From Candidatus Poribacteria bacterium (GTDB taxonomy: Bacteria; Poribacteria; WGA-4E; PCPOR2b), in assembly GCA_027296925.1 (NCBI GenBank), contig JAPUIP010000675.1, forward strand, positions 1 through 32,847: a stretch of 32,847 nucleotides of DNA, read 5' to 3'. A program made the translations under genes and the position numbers. Shown piece after piece: positions 1 to 9,866 of this stretch. Position 1 is the stretch's first letter; each line of letters begins with the position of its first letter. Below the pieces are notes generated by a model. It worked only from the letters and a program-made list of their open reading frames with translations, was not told the DNA's origin and did no database searches.

Positions 1-420
1 TGCCACCGAACGAATTCGGCGGTTGGAGGCAGTTGCTCATGAGGCTCCCCGATCCTTCGCTGCGCTCGAGGACAGGTTCTGAAGATCGGGGTATCTACTG
101 AGGCATTTCGTACCACAAAAGCCTTAACTTGATCCCTATGGGGGCTCAGGACAAGTACCCTAACGGGCATTCCATTGCCCGTTATGGAAACTTGTGCCGA
201 GCTTCGAGGTATCCCGAGCCCCTCAAAGTTCGGGACAGACGGCACAGGCGGGACAGGCGGGGCAAGCTTTTGAGGGGGCAACCGACCTGGCTCAGAATGA
301 CGGATAATGCTGCATTATCCATTATAAATGGTATTATATCACCGTTCCGGGGCAAAATCAACTCGCTCCCGCAGCCGATGATAGCCGCCGGTTTCAGCCG
401 CGTCATTGATGCTTCAAAAT
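1..420. other. Non-coding stretch with several inverted repeats
   Basis: I see no convincing gene here. The stretch holds dyads: CCCCGATC at 47-54 facing GATCGGGG at 84-91; TAACGGGCA at 161-169 facing TGCCCGTTA at 176-184; and a near-perfect palindrome at 302-320 (arms GGATAATGC and GCATTATCC around one base). Between 230 and 270 is a GC-rich run built from short repeats of the type GGCACAGGCG / GGACAGGCGG. These look like REP-type or decayed intergenic repeats. Whether they recur elsewhere in the genome cannot be seen from this window. Confidence 0.5.
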
Positions 421-455
421 AAAAAAGGTCATCAACGCCATTGACGTTGATGACC
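421..455 (-). terminator. Intrinsic terminator of the giant secreted protein gene
   Basis: An 11-bp perfect stem (GGTCATCAACG at 427-437 against CGTTGATGACC at 445-455) encloses a 7-base loop. Read on the minus strand, the stem is followed directly by six T (A at 421-426 on the plus strand). It lies 43 bases past the stop codon at 498, the expected place for a Rho-independent terminator of that gene. Confidence 0.85.
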
Positions 456-497
456 TGAAGGAGTTTTCATTGACAATTGATGATTGCCAATTGTTGG

Positions 498-3400
498 TTA
501 CTTGAGAATGACCATCTTCCGAGTTGCGCTGAAATCTCCAGCTTCAATCCGGTAGAAGTATACACTACTTGCAATCCGCTCACCCATCTGGTTTCGACCA
601 TCCCAGTAGGCGGCTTTGTCGCGAGTGATGTACTCCGCAGATTTCTGGAATCCGAGATCCAGCGTACGGACCTTCTGTCCTTTGACGTTGTAGATGTGAA
701 TCTTCACGTGAGACTCATCTTTCAGCGCGAAAGGAATCCATGTCTCGGGATTGAAGGGGTTCGGGTAATTTTGCAGCAAGACGGATTTGGTGACAACCTT
801 CTTGGGAATTACGCGAACCAGATACCGTCCGGAAACGCCATCGAGTTTGATGCTGCCATCACGCTGGTGAAGTTGTGGATTACCAATCGTGAGAACGGCA
901 TCGCCGAGTGCAACCGGTTTGAGTGTGAAGGTCAAGACGCTACCTTTGCCGGAAACCGGGGTTTGCGCGGCGTTGGCAATCGTCAGCTTTTTACCTTCTT
1001 TTTCGGTTGAAATCTGCTTGGAGATGAAGAAGGTCTGCGATTGATTGCTCAGGAATTTGCCTTCAGCCGCATCGCTAGCGATGACGTGCTTCGGATCAAA
1101 TGCGAGATCAAATCCGTAGCCGGTCACGTTCGTACCATTCTTGAGGTGGACTTCGACCTCAATCTCTTCACCCAGTTCGATTTCGGAGGGAAGTCCAACG
1201 AGCTCGAAGGGGCTGTAGATCGCTTTTCCTGTCGGTGCGGCATTGGCTACACCTGCGTCTCCGGTTGGCGGAATTGCCGTCTTACCGAAGTTTTTCGCCA
1301 GGAGTTGGAAGTCATCGACATCGACCGCTCCGTCGCCATTGACATCGGCTGCATCGAGTGCTTCTGCCGATGTGAGTCCGAAATTGTTGGCGAACGCTGT
1401 CACATCGGTGACGGTGATCTGATTATCTTCCGTCCCTGATTCACCAGCGAGCAGGAAGTCAAACTCCTCACCGGAGTCCGCAAAATCGCCGTCGGCGTTG
1501 GCATCATCGTAGCCCTGAATCAGCACGCCGGTGATGTTTTTGCCGGGGACGATTTCAAGCGGTGTGGTGTGATGATTTTGTCCACGGAGATACGTCGCTG
1601 CTTTCGCCGTGAGGAAGTATTTCCCACTCGGCACGTTGGTCAGTTTGAAGCCACCATCGGTTCCAGTTTGCAACTGGATGCCGGGCGCTGTCGCATCTGT
1701 ATCTTCCGGGGACGTGTAACCAGAGTAGTGTCCAAGGCTACCCGGCTGCCGGAGTTCAAAGGTAATGTCCTCTTGATGGTTTGTACGACCTTCTAGCAGG
1801 ACGTTACCTGAGATCGCCGAGGCTGGATTCGCGATTGTCCGAACGTGAACCGAATTCCCATCATGCGGTATATGCACGCCACCCGCATCATCAATCAGGC
1901 GGGTTTGTCGGCTATCGTCATAAGAGAAGGTCACGTCGGTATTACCCGCAGCTTTTGTCTTGAACGTAACGGTGATGAACGTATCTGTTGCTGCAAAAGC
2001 TGTGGCATTCGGTTGTGTCGAAACGGCGATGAAGTCTGCTTGACCGTTCGTGTTACTGCCGCTGTTTTGGACAATGGTAACGCCCCAGGAGTTCGGTCCA
2101 ATATTGGCCGAACCTGTCAACGCCTGGTCGATACGGAAATTCACACCCGACAGAATCTGTGTACTGAAAGGTGGATCGACGGAGATGGTTTTGGTGCTGC
2201 CGTTATAATCGGCAATCGTTGCACGTTCACCCTTCGCCGTACCACTGGTGACGACGACCTGATAGGTGTTGTAGGCGTCGTCTGTTGCTGACGATAGCCC
2301 AGAGGCAATTAGTGTCGTTCCAGAAGTCGAACCCGCGGAGGTCGTGACTGTGTTTGTAATGGGTTCAGCGAGTTTGCTCAGGGGCTGCGTTTCAGACGCT
2401 AGCTCCAACGTCGTGGTGTTGAAGTTGAGATGGAGACTCGCGTTTTGAACCGCCTGGGCGTTCGTGTCGATTTGAATATCGATATCAAAGTAATCGCCTA
2501 CTTCGTGGAAGCTTCCCGGCGAAACAAGCGAAATGGTGTAGTTCGTAATCGTAACCGTTCCCAGGCTGACGCTGAAGGTTTCAGGAACATCGATGCGATA
2601 GGTGGCTGCTGAGCCGGTTGCGTTGGAAAATGCTGGGGATACGGTCAACTGCTTCGTTCCGTCGTAAGCCGTAATGGTGCGACTGACTCCCCTGTTTGTA
2701 CCACTTGTGATGACCAACCGCGCCCCAACGTATAGATTGGCTGTATCGGTCAGGTTGGAATCTGTAATTTGTGTGGTAGAACCAGAGGTTGTCGTGCCAC
2801 TGAGGACGGGGCTATTCGCCGCAGCAATTCCGGTATTGTAAGCGTCGTTCGTTGTACCGGTGCTCGTATCCAGCACAGCGTAAACATAGTAGGTGCCATC
2901 AGGAATGACAACCTTGTAGGACGTAACTGTCGTTGCACTTACCGCTGAGCTCGCCGCAGGACTGAAGGTGATTGTCTGCGTTGAAGCGACATAGTCGGTA
3001 ATGGTGTGAGCAGATGACAGCGTGCCTGCCGTGAAGAGTAACCGACGACCAATATAGTAGTCGTTCCCAACGCTGGCTGACAACGGCGAATCCGCGCTGG
3101 TGTCAATCAGGGTGGTTGTGCTACCACCGGTCGGCGCTGTTGTTGAGGTCAGGACGATGTCGTCCCAGATGACGGAGTTTGTACCGGTTTGCGCCCCGGT
3201 GCTATCCGTGTTGAGCGCGATATCTCTCTCGATGATCCCTGCCGGCGCGTTCGCGGTTCCGAGCGTGTCGTCGAGATCTCCGAGCGTCTTTGTATTGGTC
3301 GTATCGAAGTAGACATCCACATTGATGGGGACGTTGCTGTTATCATCCCACTCTTCGATCCAGTTGATGGTATAGCTGATCGTGGTTAGATCTGATCCAG

Positions 3401-6400
3401 CGGGAGTGGTCACCACAAGTGATGAACCTCTCTCTGGAACGAGTCCGCCTGACTGATAACCGGCTTCGTAATTACCATCGCTATCGGCGTCAATGAGCGC
3501 GTAGACGTAGTAGGTTTGGTTGTCAAACAGGGGATCGCTGAGGTCGCCGGCGAGATCGAACAGGAATCGATCCGATGGACCATCGGCGTCTTCCTGAACC
3601 GCCGTCGCGGTGAACTTCGTATAACCCTTTGCCGTTGCAACTTGGTCGGTCGTCAATGTGCCGCCGACGCCGGATTGGTTGCGCAGGTCTGTCGTGCTAT
3701 AGAAGAGATTGACTATTGCCGATTGATCATAATCCACATCGGTCCACTCAACGGTGTAGAATTTGTTGGTTGCCGTTGTGGACGTGGTGGAAGCGGGGCT
3801 ATCAACCTGAATGTTGCTGCTGTGAGAAATCGTGACGTTAGTCGCCGCTTTCTTAAACGCCTTATCGGTACTTGCGTCGGTCAGAATCACCCAGGCCGCA
3901 TAATCACCCGCAGCCGTTGTGGAAATGACAGTGGAGTCGTAGTAATTCCAGCCGGAGTAACCACTTGTTTGCACTTCGGGAAGCGCATCATTTCCAGTCA
4001 GCTGGCTCGTCAAGACCAGTGCGCCGGAGGAATCAAGGGCTTTCACCTCGGTCGCGTTCGTTTCGATTTCTGCGGCGGAGTCATAGTCCGATGGATTCGC
4101 GGACACCGTACTGTCTAGTGCGTAGAAGATGCTGACGACTGCCGCATCATCCCAATCGGTAGAGTTCCACGTAATGGTGATCGGGTCCGGCGTCGTCGCT
4201 GTCTGACCAGAGTCTGCAGTTGCTGTGACCGTGATATCGTTAGTGTAGAAGAAGGGACTATGCACAACCGTCACTTTGCCGGGGGCTGTGGCGACTTCGT
4301 CATATATGGCGCCGTTTGGATCATCGGCAACGGCATAGATGAAGTATGCAGCTTCCGGTACTGGATTTGCACCCGATGTACCGAAGCCTGTCGTCAGATC
4401 CCAACCCAGGCTAGCGACTGCCGAAGCATCCAGATCTGTACCGACCTGCACAGCTCTTGTCGCCGAATCTGTCAGGGATACAGCCAAAACGACTGCTGCC
4501 GGCGTCGTAAACTGGGTTTGCGAGACGTAGACATCGATATTTCCTGTCGTCGTTGCCCCGTCCCAATCGGTCCATGCCAGCGTGTAGGTTGTGTGACTGG
4601 TGATCACGGCGGGGTCGGTGCTTGCTGTATCTGCCGTTGCACCCGTGTCTGCAGGCGCGGTAAAATTGATCCCTTTCAATACAACCGCTGCGCTGACATC
4701 AAAAGAGGTCGTTGGCCCGTTATGGTTGAGCGCATAGACATAGTAGGTCGCTCCCGCATCGGTTGCGAGCGCGGAGGTATCCCAGACAAAAGTACCATTG
4801 TTTGAATCTGTGCTCGCAGGCACTGTGGTAATCCGGGTTGTCTTGTTACCATCCAACACATCAGAGACCGAAGTGTAAGTGCCATTCGTTGAGTACCGCA
4901 ACTCAACCGTTGCGCTCGAGTCGGCATCATCCGTCCAGTCGATGTTAAAGGAGGTGAAGACTTTATCGCTTCCCGACGTGGGTGCATCGCTATTTGACGC
5001 TATGAAGACAACCTTGCTGACATTGATGGTGTAGTCCGACACAATCACGTACTCATTGATGTCGGGCTGAGCCGCCGCGGGGGCCAAATAGATATAGTAT
5101 TTGCCTGTCGGAGAATTCCCCAGCGCTGGACTATCCGTACCATTCCATACCGCGGTTGTACTACCCGCCTGAGCTGCTGCTGTAAAGTTCACATGCGCAG
5201 AAGCGGTCGTACCATCCAGATTGTCCTCGTCCGAAATGGTTCCGGAGGTATCCGCGTAGAAGTCATAGGTCTGATTATCTGGCGTGGTTGACGAAATGGC
5301 ATTCGTTGTGAAGGTGGTAATGCCCCGTGCGCCCTGTGGGACCGGCGACGCAAATATCGTCGTATCAAACCAGTCTCCGGAGTTGCCGGTGGCGTTGACC
5401 ACGCTGTCTGCCAGCGTGATGTCCACGGTGCCGCTGTTGGTCAAGTTACAGTCGCGAACCGCAACCCATTCGAAGTCGAGCGTACCTGTACTGGTGTTGA
5501 CCAGGTTGAAAGACGAGCCCGTTGTTCCACTGGCAAGCAGCAGGCGTTCACCCGTCAAATTGACACCGGAGAGGGTTAACTGATCCGCGTTGGTCACTGT
5601 GGTGCCGGCGCCAACGAGAATGGTAATATCTCCGCCGTTGGTACCGCTGATGATCTCTGAATTGATATTCATACCACCATTGAGTGTCAAAGTCGCCGCG
5701 GTTGCAGCAAAGTTATCTATTGTCAGGATGACCCCTTGAACAGTGAGCAATCCGCCGATACTAAAGGTCTGACCGTTGTCAATCGTGAATGTGACAGCCG
5801 TATCAACGGTTACCGGACCGTTAAAGATAACGTTCTGGTTTTGTGCGCTCACATTTGCTTGCGTCACGACCGTCACACCTGAATTTGCTGTGAGTACGGT
5901 GTTGGCAAGCGCAACAGCGGCTCTTAAGGTGACATTTCCTGTGCCGTTGAGGGTCAGCGCCATCGAGGCGGCATCGTCGATGATACCCAGCGCAGAGCCG
6001 CCGGAACCAGTCGTAATGGTCATCGGAGCGGCATCAATGTCTAACGTTGCGGTTGCATCTAAGTCAATCACACCGCCGGAGCTGTTGTCGATGCTGTTGG
6101 CGGTTGCGTTGTCAAACAGGATTGTGGCGGCGCCGGTTGCTTCCAGTTCGCCGTTGAGGCCAATAACCACATTCCCCGTGAAGGTCTGGGCCACAGCAAC
6201 CGTCGTCAATTTACCGTTCAATGTCGTGAGACCGACTTGAACGTCAAGGGCGGCCGTTGTTGCCGCGCTACCGCCGGTGTTGACTGTGAAGGTTCCTGTA
6301 TTGAGTGTCACCGCCGTTGTCGCGAAGGTGCAGACTGCGCCAGAGTTAGCGACGACAATCGAGTCTGCGGTTAAGGTAACATTTGCCACATTGATGGTTT

Positions 6401-9260
6401 GAGCTGCGGTGCCGTCAAATGTTAGTGTCGCAGCACCACCACCGTTCGGAGAAAAGACAGAACTCGCATCGGCGACAGTGAGGTTACCGCCAATATTGAT
6501 TGCCCCTGTCGTTGTGGTGAGGGTGCCAATGCCACCACTACTGTCGATGCTTAACGCGCCGCTGAGGTCCAGTGGAACTCCCGTGACATCAACGGTCGCA
6601 TTGCCAGCAGCACCGGTTGCATTTATTGTGAGCGAGGCAGCACTAATACCGCCCCCCACTGCAGAGGCTGTTAGCGCTGCATCCGTACCAGCATTAACAC
6701 CGCTCGTCAATGTAATTGCACCAGAAGCGTTGATAGTTCCCGTCGCCGCTACATCTTGTGCAATGCTTGGAGGGGCCGCATTAGCGCCACCACCACCAGT
6801 CATTGTGATGGTCCCGGCTGTAATTGCGCCTGCCTCTGTAATTGAACAAGCAACTGCGGCAGCGGCGCTTGTGACAACAGAGATATTTCCACCGCCCAGG
6901 ATGTCGTTACCATTCATATCCAGTGAACAGGCGGTCGCAGCAGGACCGCTATCCATGTCGAGGAGCGTCGTGACGGTTAAATCGCCGGTCATTGAAATCG
7001 TTTGCGCGCCGGTGACGTCGGAGAGATCAACTGTCACAGCGGTCAAAGCCGGAAACGAGAGGGTCAAATCTTGGCCAGCGGCGGCGATTAGATCAAGGAT
7101 ACCCAGGCTAATCGTTCCTGTGCCGCCAGTAAACACGGGGTCTCCACCATTGTCCGTGAAGGTCAGTGTATCCGTGCTTCTCATGGTTAAATTGTTGTTA
7201 GTGATAATCAGTGACGGTACGCCGGTCGTCGCTGCGGTGGAGGTAATATTCATATCCGCATTGACCACGAAATGACTGACCGCAGTCAGTGTTGCGGCGC
7301 CATCTGCAGCGGTAACCGTTACCTGTCCACTTGCGGTGATGCCGTTGTTGGTATTTGGGTTGGGTACACTTGAACCGCTCCCTGATGTCAACGAGGCCAC
7401 ACCTGTGGTAGCCGTATCACCGGTGAGTGTGATTTGGTCAACAACCATGCCACCGCCACCACTCTGTGTGATCGTGGCATTTCCACCCGCGCCATCGGCA
7501 TCGACTGTTATGTCCGCGCCGCCTAAAAGATTATAGGTGCCCAGGGCGAGTGTCGCACTCCCGGTCGCATCGGCTTCAACATTGACGGTGCCGGTGCTGG
7601 ATACGGTCAGATCCCCACCCATTGTGAGCAGATGAGGGCTGCCGCCTGCATTCGTAATATCCAAAGTTCCCACGATTGCCGGACTTGTGGTGGTCACCCC
7701 CGAAGCATGGGTATTTGTCACCAGTACCGTTGCCGCGGTGAGGTTAATGCCTTTCGACGGATCAACGTCGACCGTTTGCGCCACGGTGCCCCCGAAGGTA
7801 ACATTGCCGGTTGGTGCAAAAATCGACAGAGAGCCTGTTACGGTCATATCGCCGTTAATCGTGACAGCATTCGCTGCCGCGGTAAACGTTGGCGAGCTGT
7901 TTGTACCGCCATCTGTGAAGGTGAGATCGACACAGGTGAGGGCAGCGGCGAGAATCAGTTGGGGGACGCCTGAAGCCGAACCCGTTGTCTCAATCACCAC
8001 ATCTCCGGGCGTGACGCCACCAAATACACCGCTGGTGGTTATGGTTGCATTTCCGGTGCTCGCCCCCGCTCGGATGAGAGAGTCAACCGCATCGAGCGTC
8101 GCGGCGCCTGCACTCATATCCAGATGAGCGTTGGTCGCGTTCGAGCTTTCAACGGTGAGCGTACTCGTAATATTGAGATTATCACCCGCACCCTGCGTCG
8201 TAAGTGTGCTATTCACGGTCAGATTCTGCATGGTAACCGCACCACCATCGAATTGGACAGTGCCGCTCGCTCCCGTGTTATTCACAACAATTGACGCCGA
8301 TGCGAGATTCACGCCGGGCGCCGCCTCAAGGTCGATAAGCTGGGTGCCGGTGCCGTCGAAGGTGATGGTGCCTGTTGGGGCAAAGGTAATACTAGCGGCG
8401 CCCGCCGGTATCACAAAATCATCGCCGATGAAAATCGGACCGCTTGAGGTGAGTGCGGGGTTGCCACCGGCATCGGCAAACGTCAGGGTTCCTGACAGAT
8501 CCAGTGTGTTGGAAAGCATTTCAAGTGTCGGAATGCCAGTACCGGCGGTCGATGAGATGGTTAAAGCCGTGCCCACGAAATCGCTGTTGCAAGTAAGCTT
8601 CGCAGCGCCTGCGTTCGCCGTCACATCGATTGTCGATGCGCCGGTGGCCGTCAGCGTCCCGGAGGCCGTCGCTGTCGCGCTTCCCGTTACTGTACCGTTT
8701 GCATCAATCGTGAGGGTGCTCACGCTCACAATGCCAACATTGCTGAGGGTGGCGGATCCGACGGCGGCCGCAAGTGTTTGAACTGTCAGCGGGGATCCAC
8801 CGAGCAAGGAGTTTCCGCTAAGGCTGACAGTGACATTGCCGGTGGCGCCACCACCGGCGGTCTGTATCGTCGTGCCGGTTGTGCCCGAAAGCGTGACGTC
8901 ACCGGAGAAGGTGAGGTTGACGTTTGCTGTCGCATGACCGGTGACTGTGAGGTTTTTGATATTCATCGATGGCAGTTGCACGGTTGCCGTTGCACCCGCG
9001 CTCGTGACCGTCACGTTCGCGTCAGTGGGGATATTGGTCAACGGGTAACCGTTACCCGACGTTTCGTTGAATGTTGCGGTTTCGCCAGCGACCGGCGGCG
9101 CTGTATCGCCAACCCAGTTCACTGCGTCGCTCCAGTCTCCTGACGAACCGCCACCGTCCCAGGTGCCATCAGCCGCGAAACTCGATATGGTAAAAGCTGT
9201 CATCATGCCGAAGGCAAGAACAGCTACTAGAAATCCTCTGAAAAAGCTTGATGTATTCAT
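498..9260 (-). CDS. Giant secreted beta-helix / Ig-like / cohesin-dockerin protein
   Basis: About 2920 residues. A signal peptide is clear (NTSSFFRG, hydrophobic core, cleavage near SSFA-ADG). After it comes a WxxGxxSGDWSDAVNW segment like autotransporter passenger starts, then roughly residues 40-1290 of Thr/Ala/Gly-rich beta-helix-like repeats. About 1300-2230 is a run of Ig/FN3-like repeats (recurring YYVYA and VEWTD-type strands). A cohesin-like domain follows at about 2230-2480, interrupted by an insert. Then come a carboxypeptidase-regulatory-like segment, a dockerin (about 2590-2660, Ca-loop DVNGDGAVDVDD), a second cohesin-like domain (about 2680-2820) and a FlgD-like end (YPNPFNPETWIPF through GVYFYR-type strands). 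Its role is probably surface or extracellular structure or adhesion. The start at 9260 is chosen for its GAGGAGG site and because the signal peptide begins there. An in-frame ATG at 9353 also has an AGGAG and would add 31 basic residues, so that start remains possible. Confidence 0.85.
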   Translation of the reverse strand: MNTSSFFRGFLVAVLAFGMMTAFTISSFAADGTWDGGGSSGDWSDAVNWVGDTAPPVAGETATFNETSGNGYPLTNIPTDANVTVTSAGATATVQLPSMNIKNLTVTGHATANVNLTFSGDVTLSGTTGTTIQTAGGGATGNVTVSLSGNSLLGGSPLTVQTLAAAVGSATLSNVGIVSVSTLTIDANGTVTGSATATASGTLTATGASTIDVTANAGAAKLTCNSDFVGTALTISSTAGTGIPTLEMLSNTLDLSGTLTFADAGGNPALTSSGPIFIGDDFVIPAGAASITFAPTGTITFDGTGTQLIDLEAAPGVNLASASIVVNNTGASGTVQFDGGAVTMQNLTVNSTLTTQGAGDNLNITSTLTVESSNATNAHLDMSAGAATLDAVDSLIRAGASTGNATITTSGVFGGVTPGDVVIETTGSASGVPQLILAAALTCVDLTFTDGGTNSSPTFTAAANAVTINGDMTVTGSLSIFAPTGNVTFGGTVAQTVDVDPSKGINLTAATVLVTNTHASGVTTTSPAIVGTLDITNAGGSPHLLTMGGDLTVSSTGTVNVEADATGSATLALGTYNLLGGADITVDADGAGGNATITQSGGGGMVVDQITLTGDTATTGVASLTSGSGSSVPNPNTNNGITASGQVTVTAADGAATLTAVSHFVVNADMNITSTAATTGVPSLIITNNNLTMRSTDTLTFTDNGGDPVFTGGTGTISLGILDLIAAAGQDLTLSFPALTAVTVDLSDVTGAQTISMTGDLTVTTLLDMDSGPAATACSLDMNGNDILGGGNISVVTSAAAAVACSITEAGAITAGTITMTGGGGANAAPPSIAQDVAATGTINASGAITLTSGVNAGTDAALTASAVGGGISAASLTINATGAAGNATVDVTGVPLDLSGALSIDSSGGIGTLTTTTGAINIGGNLTVADASSVFSPNGGGAATLTFDGTAAQTINVANVTLTADSIVVANSGAVCTFATTAVTLNTGTFTVNTGGSAATTAALDVQVGLTTLNGKLTTVAVAQTFTGNVVIGLNGELEATGAATILFDNATANSIDNSSGGVIDLDATATLDIDAAPMTITTGSGGSALGIIDDAASMALTLNGTGNVTLRAAVALANTVLTANSGVTVVTQANVSAQNQNVIFNGPVTVDTAVTFTIDNGQTFSIGGLLTVQGVILTIDNFAATAATLTLNGGMNINSEIISGTNGGDITILVGAGTTVTNADQLTLSGVNLTGERLLLASGTTGSSFNLVNTSTGTLDFEWVAVRDCNLTNSGTVDITLADSVVNATGNSGDWFDTTIFASPVPQGARGITTFTTNAISSTTPDNQTYDFYADTSGTISDEDNLDGTTASAHVNFTAAAQAGSTTAVWNGTDSPALGNSPTGKYYIYLAPAAAQPDINEYVIVSDYTINVSKVVFIASNSDAPTSGSDKVFTSFNIDWTDDADSSATVELRYSTNGTYTSVSDVLDGNKTTRITTVPASTDSNNGTFVWDTSALATDAGATYYVYALNHNGPTTSFDVSAAVVLKGINFTAPADTGATADTASTDPAVITSHTTYTLAWTDWDGATTTGNIDVYVSQTQFTTPAAVVLAVSLTDSATRAVQVGTDLDASAVASLGWDLTTGFGTSGANPVPEAAYFIYAVADDPNGAIYDEVATAPGKVTVVHSPFFYTNDITVTATADSGQTATTPDPITITWNSTDWDDAAVVSIFYALDSTVSANPSDYDSAAEIETNATEVKALDSSGALVLTSQLTGNDALPEVQTSGYSGWNYYDSTVISTTAAGDYAAWVILTDASTDKAFKKAATNVTISHSSNIQVDSPASTTSTTATNKFYTVEWTDVDYDQSAIVNLFYSTTDLRNQSGVGGTLTTDQVATAKGYTKFTATAVQEDADGPSDRFLFDLAGDLSDPLFDNQTYYVYALIDADSDGNYEAGYQSGGLVPERGSSLVVTTPAGSDLTTISYTINWIEEWDDNSNVPINVDVYFDTTNTKTLGDLDDTLGTANAPAGIIERDIALNTDSTGAQTGTNSVIWDDIVLTSTTAPTGGSTTTLIDTSADSPLSASVGNDYYIGRRLLFTAGTLSSAHTITDYVASTQTITFSPAASSAVSATTVTSYKVVIPDGTYYVYAVLDTSTGTTNDAYNTGIAAANSPVLSGTTTSGSTTQITDSNLTDTANLYVGARLVITSGTNRGVSRTITAYDGTKQLTVSPAFSNATGSAATYRIDVPETFSVSLGTVTITNYTISLVSPGSFHEVGDYFDIDIQIDTNAQAVQNASLHLNFNTTTLELASETQPLSKLAEPITNTVTTSAGSTSGTTLIASGLSSATDDAYNTYQVVVTSGTAKGERATIADYNGSTKTISVDPPFSTQILSGVNFRIDQALTGSANIGPNSWGVTIVQNSGSNTNGQADFIAVSTQPNATAFAATDTFITVTFKTKAAGNTDVTFSYDDSRQTRLIDDAGGVHIPHDGNSVHVRTIANPASAISGNVLLEGRTNHQEDITFELRQPGSLGHYSGYTSPEDTDATAPGIQLQTGTDGGFKLTNVPSGKYFLTAKAATYLRGQNHHTTPLEIVPGKNITGVLIQGYDDANADGDFADSGEEFDFLLAGESGTEDNQITVTDVTAFANNFGLTSAEALDAADVNGDGAVDVDDFQLLAKNFGKTAIPPTGDAGVANAAPTGKAIYSPFELVGLPSEIELGEEIEVEVHLKNGTNVTGYGFDLAFDPKHVIASDAAEGKFLSNQSQTFFISKQISTEKEGKKLTIANAAQTPVSGKGSVLTFTLKPVALGDAVLTIGNPQLHQRDGSIKLDGVSGRYLVRVIPKKVVTKSVLLQNYPNPFNPETWIPFALKDESHVKIHIYNVKGQKVRTLDLGFQKSAEYITRDKAAYWDGRNQMGERIASSVYFYRIEAGDFSATRKMVILK
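2125..3155 (-). repeat. Three copies of a ~70-residue inserted protein module
   Basis: Three stretches of the giant protein share one pattern: a Ser/Thr-rich lead, then YxGxxLVxTSGTxxGxxRTI, xxYDGxTKxxxVxPxFS and an xYxI/V end. They lie at about 2900-3155, 2590-2810 and 2125-2365. Each interrupts an otherwise recognisable domain. The first splits an Ig-like repeat between its VIWDD strand and its GTYYVYAVLD strand, which are close together in neighbouring repeats. The third splits the first cohesin-like domain. Boundaries are estimated by eye. Confidence 0.6.
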
Positions 9261-9265
9261 TTTTT

Positions 9266-9272
9266 CCTCCTC
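9266..9272 (-). promoter_or_regulatory. Ribosome binding site fixing the start of the giant protein
   Basis: On the minus strand GAGGAGG sits five bases before the ATG at 9260, a near-perfect anti-Shine-Dalgarno match. It favours this start over the ATG at 9353, which has a shorter AGGAG six bases upstream. Confidence 0.7.
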
Positions 9273-9677
9273 TGTTTGTTTTCGTCTGTTTTGAAGTTTA
9301 CCCCGTCGGGTTTGTATATTGTTTGAGTCTGTTTTGTGTTTGGATGCGTCCATTTGAATCTCCTATAATTTGTTAGTCTATGTGTCATTCTCACGGTGCC
9401 GGGGGGAGATGGGGGACTTGTTGGCTAGGTATCTATCGGAAGCCGTTTCGGGAAACTTTAGGACTTTTTTGAATCAGATTGTCTCGTCCCTGGGATTTCG
9501 CAAACACACGCTGATGCAACGCCCTGTCCGGGATTGACTCGGAGGCCCGTCAGTATCCAGGCAGGTCAGGCATCAAAGCAATATGTATGCCAAGACCCCT
9601 AGCACCTAGGGTGAAGGCCTGATCTTCTGCTTTAGCGAGGCCTGAGCTTCGTCTTCAGGCATAGCCTGCATTGTATA

Positions 9678-9698
9678 GGGGCAAGGATGTATTGCCCC
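9678..9698. repeat. Short hairpin, GGGGCAA / TTGCCCC
   Basis: Seven-base perfect arms at 9678-9684 and 9692-9698 enclose a seven-base loop. There is no T-run on either side, so a terminator role is weakly supported. Confidence 0.4.
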
Positions 9699-9706
9699 CT
9701 CAGGTC

Positions 9707-9760
9707 GGAAGAGTGCTGATATGTCACACTGTTATGTTGGAAGAGTGCTGATATGTCACA
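9707..9760. repeat. Two tandem copies of a 22-base motif, period 32
   Basis: An identical 22-base sequence beginning GGAAGAGTGCTGATATG occurs at 9707-9728 and 9739-9760. The flanking bases are partly conserved (TGTTATG against TTATTATG). With only two copies this is not a CRISPR. It could be a duplicated protein-binding site about 350-450 bases upstream of the giant gene, or leftover duplication. Confidence 0.6.
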
Positions 9761-9866
9761 TTATTATGACAAATCCGTGTTGGAGAAACCAAGGCAGCGA
9801 AAAAAGTTCGTAGAGGAGGGAGTTCAAAAATCCGGTGTCAAGTATGGCCAATCCACACACTGCGGG

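Larger units (their letters stand above)
9354..9866. other. Intergenic region between the two giant secreted proteins
   Basis: No gene is supported here. It would carry the promoter of the giant gene to its left and the 3' end of the cadherin-like gene to its right. I found no clear terminator and no consensus promoter. It holds an imperfect direct repeat of AGGCCTGA(T/G)CTTC (about 9616 and 9640), a hairpin at 9678-9698 and the 32-base direct repeat at 9707-9760. Confidence 0.5.

Noticed and set aside
6409-7275. Long plus-strand open frames (up to 288 codons) across 3100-9140
   Set aside because: They lie antisense to the giant protein, are low-complexity (Val/Pro/Ala-rich) mirror images of its Thr/Ala/Gly repeats, and have no ribosome sites or recognisable domains.
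9707-9760. Possible CRISPR
   Set aside because: There are only two units with a 10-base gap and no cas genes.
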